DNA from: Streptomyces agglomeratus
Lineage (GTDB): Bacteria > Actinomycetota > Actinomycetes > Streptomycetales > Streptomycetaceae
Length of the DNA stretch: 64,000 nt
NCBI RefSeq assembly: GCF_001746415.1
Contig: NZ_MEHJ01000001.1
Location: 2,047,001 to 2,111,000, forward strand
Direction: 5' to 3'
Of the stretch, positions 58,146-64,000 are shown in pieces. Both the position numbers and the translations under genes were made by a program. Below the pieces are notes generated by a model that was not told where the DNA came from, did no database searches, and was given only the letters and a program-made list of their open reading frames with translations. Numbering within the stretch: the first letter of the stretch is position 1; each line of letters starts with the position of its first letter.

Positions 58146-59915
58146 CTATTCGGGGGCGCCGGCGGCTATCAGCGCGGCAAGCTCGGAGATCGTCGGACAA
58201 GCGTAGAAATCCTGCGGGTCGATCTCGACGCCCGTGCGGTCGCTGATCTCCACGATGATCCGGACGGCCATCAGCGAATGACCGCCGAGCTCGAAGAAGT
58301 CGTCGTCGACGCCGACGGGGGACGTCTGGGTGAGATCGCCCCACATCTCGGCGAGCCACTGTTCCAGGGGACTGCCGGGGCCACGGTAGTCCGAGCTCAG
58401 GTCCCCCCGGCCCGGCGGCGCGTACGCGGTCAGCGCGTCCCGGTCGACCTTGCCGTTGGCGGTCAGGGGCAGGGCATCGAGCCACACCAGGACAGCCGGG
58501 ATCATGTACGGGGGGACAAGGGTTTCCATGTGCTTGCGCAGGTGCTCGGAGACCAGCGGTTCGTCGGCGACGTAGAACCCGACGAGGGAGCGCTCGTCTC
58601 CCGACGACGTGGCGACGATCGCGGCGTCCGCCACGTCCGGGTGCGCGCGCAGCGCGTGTTCCACGTCGCCCGGTTCGATCCGGAAACCGCGGATCTTGAC
58701 CTGCCCGTCCTCCCGTCCGTGGAAGTCGAGCGCACCGTCCTCGCCGCGAGATCCGAGATCCCCGGTGCGGTACATGCGATCCCCCGGTACCCCGGAGAAC
58801 GGGTTCGCCACGAACCGCTGAGCGGTCAGCGCCGGATCGTTGAGATAGCCGTGCGCCAGACCGGCGCCGGCCGCGTGGATGCGGCCCGCCTGCCCGTCCG
58901 GCGCTGTCCCGACGGCGTCGTCGAGCACGTAGACCGAGGTGCCGTCGATCGCCGGTCCGATCGGCACTCGCGGCGCCGTGACCGGTTCGGTCAGGGGTGC
59001 GCAGCAGGTGAACGTGGTGTTCTCGGTGGGGCCGTAGCCGTTGATCAGCGTCGTGCCGGTGAGTTCCGCCATGGCGGCGTTGACCGACTCCACCGACAGC
59101 ACGTCGCCGCCGGCGAGCAGGAACCTGAGGCCGCGAAGCCGCGCCACGAGCCCTGACGCGACCAGGTGGTGGAACAACCCGGCGGTCAGCCACAGGATCG
59201 TCACGCCCTCGCCGCGCACCAGGTCGGCAAGTGCTCCCAGGGGGAGTTGGCCTTCCGGCGCGACCACCATCTTGCCGCCGTTGAGCAGGGGCCCCCAGAT
59301 CTCCAGGGTCGAGGCGTCGAAGGCGACGGGGGCCAGTTGCAGGAAGACGTCGTCGGGCCCGATCGGCAGATAGCCGGCTCCGACGACCAGCCGTTCGATA
59401 GCCCGGTGCGGCACCATGACGCCCTTCGGCTTCCCGGCCGATCCGGAGGTGTACGCGATGTAGGCCGTGCTCTCCGGTGAAGTACGGGTCACCGGGCGCG
59501 TCGTCGGCCGGAGCGAAGCGCACGCCGACAGTTCCGGCAGCGGACACCACGGCGGACCCCCGTCCGTGGCGGACGGCTCCCTCTCGTCGGTGATGACCAG
59601 CGCCGGACGGGCGTCGAGTAGAACTGTCGCCCGGCGCTCCGCCGGCAGGCGGTGGTCCAGCGCCAGGTAGACACCGCCCGCCTTGAGAACGGCCACCAGG
59701 GTGACGATCAGATCGGTCGAGCGGCGCATCAGCAGCGCCACCGGGACCTCGACGTCCACCCCTCGGGCGCGCAGTTCGTGAGCCAGCTGATTCGCCCGGC
59801 GGTCCAGCTCGGCATAGGTGAGCTCGCCGCCGGCGCCGCGGACCGCGATCGCCTCCGGACGCTTCGCCGCCTGCTGCTCGAAGACCTCGACGACAGATGC
59901 CGCTGTGCCGGACAT
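58146..59915 (-). CDS. Stand-alone NRPS A(Val)-PCP didomain
   Basis: Didomain of 589 aa. The A domain (about 1-500) has YTSGSAGKPKG, YRTGDLG and TANGKVDRD. The PCP has [12 protein letters not shown]. The pocket reads DALWLGGTF, a valine code. There is no C or TE domain. Stand-alone A-PCP pairs usually hold an amino acid for modification (for example P450 hydroxylation) or deliver it in trans. The main NRPS has a module without a working A domain, so this protein is the natural candidate to supply it. It is on the same strand as the TDO operon, 200 bp upstream. Confidence 0.88.
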   Translation of the reverse strand: MSGTAASVVEVFEQQAAKRPEAIAVRGAGGELTYAELDRRANQLAHELRARGVDVEVPVALLMRRSTDLIVTLVAVLKAGGVYLALDHRLPAERRATVLLDARPALVITDEREPSATDGGPPWCPLPELSACASLRPTTRPVTRTSPESTAYIAYTSGSAGKPKGVMVPHRAIERLVVGAGYLPIGPDDVFLQLAPVAFDASTLEIWGPLLNGGKMVVAPEGQLPLGALADLVRGEGVTILWLTAGLFHHLVASGLVARLRGLRFLLAGGDVLSVESVNAAMAELTGTTLINGYGPTENTTFTCCAPLTEPVTAPRVPIGPAIDGTSVYVLDDAVGTAPDGQAGRIHAAGAGLAHGYLNDPALTAQRFVANPFSGVPGDRMYRTGDLGSRGEDGALDFHGREDGQVKIRGFRIEPGDVEHALRAHPDVADAAIVATSSGDERSLVGFYVADEPLVSEHLRKHMETLVPPYMIPAVLVWLDALPLTANGKVDRDALTAYAPPGRGDLSSDYRGPGSPLEQWLAEMWGDLTQTSPVGVDDDFFELGGHSLMAVRIIVEISDRTGVEIDPQDFYACPTISELAALIAAGAPE

Positions 59916-60043
59916 CCAGAATCCCTTTCTCGTACGACGTACTCCGCGAGACGCTGGCCGGCGCGGGCGGGGAGGCAGCCGGCGGGCCCCTTCTTGGTGA
60001 CGGCCGCCACCGGGCCGGCCGGAGACCAGGAGAGCGCGAAAGC

Positions 60044-61430
60044 TCAGTCAGTCGCCGCTGTCGGTCGGATGTTGTGGTTGAACCGGAACAGGTTGTGCGG
60101 ATCGTGCAGCGTCTTTACGCGTCGCAGCCGCTCGAAGTCCTCGGCCGCGAAGAGTTCCCGCACCTGCTCCTGGCGGACCGGGGCGCCGTCGTTGTAGACG
60201 GAGTTGAGGCTGCGGCCGACGGTCCACTGCTTCAGGGCGTCGTAGACGCGCTGGTGGACCGGCCGGGCTGCGGTGGACGGCGCGGCCGTACCGCCGGTCA
60301 TCACTCGCAGCATGTACGCGGCGTCACGGCCCCCGACCGCGCCCGGGTCGGTGGGCCGGCGGGCGAAGGCCCCGCCGAGGTGACGGATGTCGACGATGCA
60401 GGGGACGGCCGCATCGGGTCCGGCCACGTCCACGACGGTCCGCAGGGCCGTGGGATCGAGCTCGCTCAGCAGGACGTTCCCGCCGAAGTAGGCGTGCGGG
60501 ACGTGCGGGTCCTGGTAGATGGTGCCGACCTCCGTGTACGGCATCTCCCGGACGGTGTCGATCAGACGCGGGCCGAGCGCGCGCAGGGGCGCCACGAGCC
60601 GTTCGCCCTCCTCGGCGGAGCCCGTGAAGGCGATCCGGACGTGTGCGACGTAGCGTCCGCGCAGCGGCTCGGGGACGGACGGCAACGATGGGAAGGTCAT
60701 GAGGCCGATCGAGGAGGTGAGTTCCTCGGGCAGCGTGAGGGTCCACGCGCGGTAGGCGTGCAGCAGGTCGACGGGATGGTCCGCGGCGAAGTGGAGGCCG
60801 CCGCCGTAGAGCCTGGTCACCGGCACGAGGGCGGTCTCGATGGCGGTGACGGCGCCGAAGTTGCCGCCGCCACCGCGCAGCGCCCAGAACAGGTCGGGGT
60901 CGGAGCCGGCCGTGACGTGGCGCAGCGCGCCGTCGGCGGTGACGATGTCGATGGCGCGGACGTAGTCGCTGGCGTAACCGGTCCGGCGGCCGAGCAGGCC
61001 GACGCCGCCGCCGAGGAGGTAGCCGACGACGCCGATGTGCGGAGCTGAGCCGTTGACGGGGGCCAGACCGTGCGGGGCGGCCCGCTCGATGACCTCTCCC
61101 CACAGCACGCCGGCCTGGGCGCTGGCGGTTCCGCCCTCCGCGTCCACCAGGACGGCCTTCATCCGGCGGGTGGTGATGAGTACGCCCTCACCGTCCAGGG
61201 CCGTGACGATGCCGTGTCCGGTGGACTGCACGGCGACGGGCAGCCTCCGCTCGGCGGCGAAGCGGACCGCGGCGCGCACGTCCTCGGGGCGGGTGGCGCC
61301 GACGACGACGGCGGGCCGGTGCCGGAAGCCGGTCTGGAATCCGGTCCGTTCCTCGTCGTACCCTCCGCTGCCGGGCAGCAGGACGGGTCCTCGCACCTCC
61401 GCGGCCAGCGTCTCCACGTCCGCGCTCATC
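60044..61430 (-). CDS. FAD-binding oxidoreductase (BBE-like)
   Basis: Berberine-bridge-enzyme-like flavoprotein of 461 aa. N-terminal FAD domain: VVVGATRPEDVRAAVRFA, STGHG and the LLGGGVGLLGRRTGYASD segment; C-terminal PHNLFRFNHNI is the BBE motif. The usual His for one 8-alpha linkage may lie in TGHGI; the second (Cys in GxCxxVGxxG) is absent (PHIGVVGYLL). The ATG at 61430 with GGAGG is well supported; the open frame upstream is a shadow. Family members oxidise alcohols, sugars or late natural-product intermediates. A role in the NRPS pathway is possible but unproven. Confidence 0.85.
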
Positions 61431-61494
61431 CGTTGTTCTCCTCCCGTGGACGGCGGGCCGCCGTCCCGTGTGTGCCGCTCGGTCGACTGGTCCG

Positions 61495-62877
61495 CTACCT
61501 CAGGTACGAGTTGTCCTGCACCCAGTGGAAGCCACGGCCGACCAGCGGGAAGGTGCCGAGGTCGCGGCGGCGCAGATGCAGGCGGAGGTGGTAGCCGTCG
61601 GCGTCGCCCTCCAGGATCAGGCGGTCGTCGGCCGGGCGCTCGAAGGTGAACGTCACCTGCCACTTGGGGTCGGCCATCTTGGTCAGCGCGACCGAACGGG
61701 CGTTCATGTCGATCGCCGCCATGCAGGGGTCGAGCGAGTCGTCCATGTGCTGGATGGCCACGGCGTCGACGGAGTCCACGACGACTCGGCGCCAGCGCTG
61801 GCCGTCGGTCGTCATGGGCGGGTGCCGCTCGCCGTCGATGGAGAAGTCGGTGACGTCCCAGACGCCGTACAACTCGGGCTTTTCCCGTCCGCCCCCGTGG
61901 TTCTTCCAGAACGACCAGTCGTTGCGCAGCTGTGCGCCGAGCAGCCAGAGCCCCGCCCCGGCCTGTAGGGCGGTGGCGATCCGGTTCGCCCGGCGGGAGC
62001 GGAAGAGGTCCGTGGGGACGGCCGCGGGGACCGGGCGGTCCGTGAGCAGGGCTCCGGCCAGGCGAGGCGTGTGCGGGGCCAGCAGAAGCAGGCTGAGCAG
62101 GAGGAGGTGGAAGGAGTGGACCTTGACGGGGACGTCGAAGGTCATGTTGAGGAGGAGCACCTGGGCCATCTCCGCGGCCGACACCAGCGCGCCCAGCGAC
62201 GCCGTGCGCGGAACGATGAGCAGCAGCCCGCCCGCGATCTCCGCGCAGCCGAGCAGCATCTGGTACGGCTTCGAGGACCCCGTCTGCGCCCACAGCAGGC
62301 CCATCGGGCTGAGGTCGCCGAGCGGCTCGACGAGCTTGGACGGCGGCAGCTGGAACTGGAGCGGGACGGCCTTGGCCGCGCCGTAGGAGAACATCTGCCC
62401 CGCGAGGCAGAAACGGGCGGCCAGGCGGACCCACTTGTCCAGCGCCGCGCGGTCCGTCCGGTTCCGGTCCAGCACGGACCAGACCGGGGTGGCCGCGGCG
62501 GCGCCCGCGAGCCAGCAGAGCTGCCCCGCCCAGGTGTGCGGGTCGTCGCCGCCGTCGAAGCGGTCACCCAGCTCCTTGCCGAGGACCCGGACGGACATCC
62601 AGTTCCGCACCGGGCGTACCTCCCAGAGCTTCGCCCAGGAGTCGGCCGCTTCCTGGAGACGTCCCATGCCGCCCCCGCGCAGAGCCAGATAGACCTGAGG
62701 GGAGGTCAGGCAGTACAGGCCGGCGTAGGCGAAACCGAACCGGTAGGCGGCGCGGGCGGCCCCGGTCCGGGGAGGCGGGGCCGGGGAGGCGCCGGCCGAC
62801 GGGACCACCCGTCGGGCCGCCCGGCCGGCCGGTGAGGACGCGACGGTCCGCAGCCACTTGCCTACTCGCACCTTCAT
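61495..62877 (-). CDS. DoxX-like membrane protein
   Basis: Integral membrane protein of 460 aa with several hydrophobic segments between residues 45 and 330 (for example LLLLSLLLLAPHTP) and a GSSKPYQMLLGCAEIAGGLLLI stretch typical of DoxX-like proteins. The C-terminal 130 residues form a soluble beta-rich domain without a known motif. Function unknown; perhaps a quinone- or redox-linked membrane protein. It is 64 bp upstream of the BBE-like gene on the same strand, so the two may be co-transcribed. Confidence 0.75.
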   Translation of the reverse strand: MKVRVGKWLRTVASSPAGRAARRVVPSAGASPAPPPRTGAARAAYRFGFAYAGLYCLTSPQVYLALRGGGMGRLQEAADSWAKLWEVRPVRNWMSVRVLGKELGDRFDGGDDPHTWAGQLCWLAGAAAATPVWSVLDRNRTDRAALDKWVRLAARFCLAGQMFSYGAAKAVPLQFQLPPSKLVEPLGDLSPMGLLWAQTGSSKPYQMLLGCAEIAGGLLLIVPRTASLGALVSAAEMAQVLLLNMTFDVPVKVHSFHLLLLSLLLLAPHTPRLAGALLTDRPVPAAVPTDLFRSRRANRIATALQAGAGLWLLGAQLRNDWSFWKNHGGGREKPELYGVWDVTDFSIDGERHPPMTTDGQRWRRVVVDSVDAVAIQHMDDSLDPCMAAIDMNARSVALTKMADPKWQVTFTFERPADDRLILEGDADGYHLRLHLRRRDLGTFPLVGRGFHWVQDNSYLR

Positions 62878-62917
62878 CGTTCATCACCTTCGCAAGGGCC
62901 GTCTTCGGTGGTCGCGG

Positions 62918-63640
62918 TCAGCTACGGCGGAAACGTCCGAGCCAGGCGTGTACGTCGAGGAGTTCGGACGTGGTCGGGATGATGCCGCGTATGTGGGTCT
63001 CGTCGATCGACTCCACCGTCCAGCCCTCGGCGAAGCCGTGGCGCAAGTGGTCGGCGGAGCGCTTGAGGCAGGGCGGCTCGTCGTTGTCCGGAAGCGGCGC
63101 CGGTATTTCCTCGATGGCCTCGGCGAGCCGCGCCTGCATCTCCGCGGACCCCCGGTCGCTGATCGAGAGGATGTGCGCCACCGCCCCCGGGCGGCAGGCC
63201 CGGTGCAGGGCCGCCGCGTAGGAACGCAGAGTGTCGCCCTCGAAGGTGTGGGCGAGGCCGGAGTCGATCACAGTGTCGAAGCACCCTTCCCAGCCCTTGA
63301 GGTCGAGGGCGTCGGCGACTTCGAAGACGGCGTCGAGTCCGCGTGCCCCGGCCTTGTCGCGGGCGAGGGAGATCGCCGTCGGGGACAGGTCCAGCCCTGT
63401 CACCGCGTACCCCTTGCCCGCCAGGTGGAGGGCGTCCTCACCGGTGCCGCAGCCCGCGTCGAGGACCGCGCCACCGATGAGTCCCGCTTCCTCCAGGGCG
63501 ACGTAGGCGGGCTGGGGCGCCCCGATGTCCCACGGCGGGCGTTTGCCGAAGGGGCTCTCCCCGCGGTAGACGGCGTCGAACACTTCGGTCATCGGGGCGG
63601 GTCCGTCGGGGGCGGCGACAGGTTCAGTCATGGCTGCCAT
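62918..63640 (-). CDS. Class I SAM-dependent methyltransferase
   Basis: Methyltransferase of 240 aa. Motif I VLDAGCGTGEDALHLAG (about 60-76), then VTGLDLSPTAISLAR with the acidic SAM-ribose residue and FDTVIDSGLAHTF. This resembles the thiopurine/thiol-type methyltransferases (PPWDIGAPQPAY near residue 35). Start ATG at 63640; a second ATG at 63631 is possible and upstream open frame is ignored. It lies 40 bp upstream of the DoxX-like gene. Substrate unknown. Confidence 0.82.
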   Translation of the reverse strand: MAAMTEPVAAPDGPAPMTEVFDAVYRGESPFGKRPPWDIGAPQPAYVALEEAGLIGGAVLDAGCGTGEDALHLAGKGYAVTGLDLSPTAISLARDKAGARGLDAVFEVADALDLKGWEGCFDTVIDSGLAHTFEGDTLRSYAAALHRACRPGAVAHILSISDRGSAEMQARLAEAIEEIPAPLPDNDEPPCLKRSADHLRHGFAEGWTVESIDETHIRGIIPTTSELLDVHAWLGRFRRS

Positions 63641-63705
63641 GATTGCGTCGCCCCCCGGTGCGTCCCCGGTCTCTTGCGGACTTCTGTCAGGGAGGCACCC
63701 CGCCG

Positions 63706-64000
63706 TCAGCGTGAGCCGTACTTGCGGACCGCGAGCGGGGCGAACACCGCGATCAGGCCGATCGACCAGGCCACGGTCTGGAGGACGTAGCTCGTCGCCG
63801 GGCCCCCGGTGAACAGTGCGCGCAGGGCGTTCACGGCCACCGTCATGGGGCTGTGGGCAGCGTACGCCTGGAGCCAGCCCGGCATCGTGTCGGTCGGTAC
63901 GAACGCCGAGGAGATCAGGGTGAACGGGAAGATCCACACGCCGCCGACCGCCTGGGCGGCTTCCGCGTTGCGCACCGACAGCCCGAGGTAGGCGGCGAAC
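63706..64000 (-). CDS. ABC-2 type transporter permease (3' part)
   Basis: C-terminal 97 or so residues of an ABC-2 permease; the rest lies beyond the window. GGVWIFPFTLISSAFVPTDTMPGWL and NALRALFTGG are typical of the last part of DrrB-like daunorubicin/multidrug permeases. Three hydrophobic stretches are visible. The ATP-binding partner is expected just outside the window. It could export the NRPS product. Confidence 0.85.
   Translation of the reverse strand, partial: FAAYLGLSVRNAEAAQAVGGVWIFPFTLISSAFVPTDTMPGWLQAYAAHSPMTVAVNALRALFTGGPATSYVLQTVAWSIGLIAVFAPLAVRKYGSR

Noticed and set aside
22087..59915. Search for an MbtH-like helper gene within the NRPS cluster
   Set aside because: No ORF with the MbtH NxExQxSxWP pattern was found. 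A copy elsewhere in the genome may serve.

Overview
The window is high-GC DNA with the gene style of a Streptomyces or close relative: GTG starts, ATGA/GTGA stop-start overlaps, rare TTA codons, a SepF-like protein, ADI-pathway genes and large NRPS genes.

Left part (1-14549). A housekeeping block: argF-arcA (arginine deiminase pathway), a translationally coupled hen1-pnkp RNA-repair pair, a homocysteine S-methyltransferase, an F420-type oxidoreductase, a conserved hypothetical, a GTGA-coupled AAA ATPase and MazG-like pair, and a SepF-like protein. An ArsR-type regulator follows, divergent from an MFS pump, with a perfect inverted repeat over the regulator's start codon. Then comes a lipoprotein.

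Middle (14892-21937). A compact operon that I cannot match to a known pathway. A 119-residue peptide consists of 18 consecutive VWD(E/Q/R)L(K/T/Q) hexapeptides behind a 10-residue head. It is followed by a perfect 15-bp hairpin, then a GNAT/FemAB-like transferase, a truncated globin and a flavin monooxygenase with a degenerate C-terminal domain. This is my best candidate for an undescribed system (a multicore RiPP or a peptide-scaffold pathway). Next to it lie a TrmO-like methyltransferase, an MFS transporter, a DUF6879-like protein and a PIG-L deacetylase.

Right part (22087 to about 59915). An NRPS gene cluster. Recognised building-block genes are an ornithine N-hydroxylase (KtzI-like) and piperazate synthase (KtzT-like), and an operon of tryptophan 2,3-dioxygenase, kynurenine formamidase, tryptophan halogenase and kynureninase, which points to chlorinated kynurenine/anthranilate. 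Assembly-line genes are a FAAL-ACP-Cy-A(Cys)-Ox-PCP protein (thiazole formation), an aryl-acid AMP ligase, a five-module NRPS, a stand-alone A(Val)-PCP, a type II thioesterase with Cys at the nucleophile position, a hotdog-fold protein and a P450. By A-domain codes the five-module NRPS reads Thr, a DVQFCANVV-type residue, piperazate, a module whose A domain is almost deleted, and an N-methylated residue, then TE. An inferred product is aryl-thiazole-Thr-X-Pip-(Val?)-NMe-aa. I recognise no known compound with that order. The NRPS reading frame is broken seven times. Six breaks are single-C losses in C runs inside near-identical repeats and look like assembly errors. One is a 2-nt loss outside a homopolymer. 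A 1442-bp IS701-type element with 19-bp perfect ends and CTAG duplications sits exactly at the P450 stop codon.

End (60044-64000). A BBE-type FAD oxidase, a DoxX-like membrane protein, a SAM methyltransferase and a truncated ABC-2 permease. Their link to the NRPS cluster is unclear. I saw no tRNA, rRNA, CRISPR array or MbtH-like gene.
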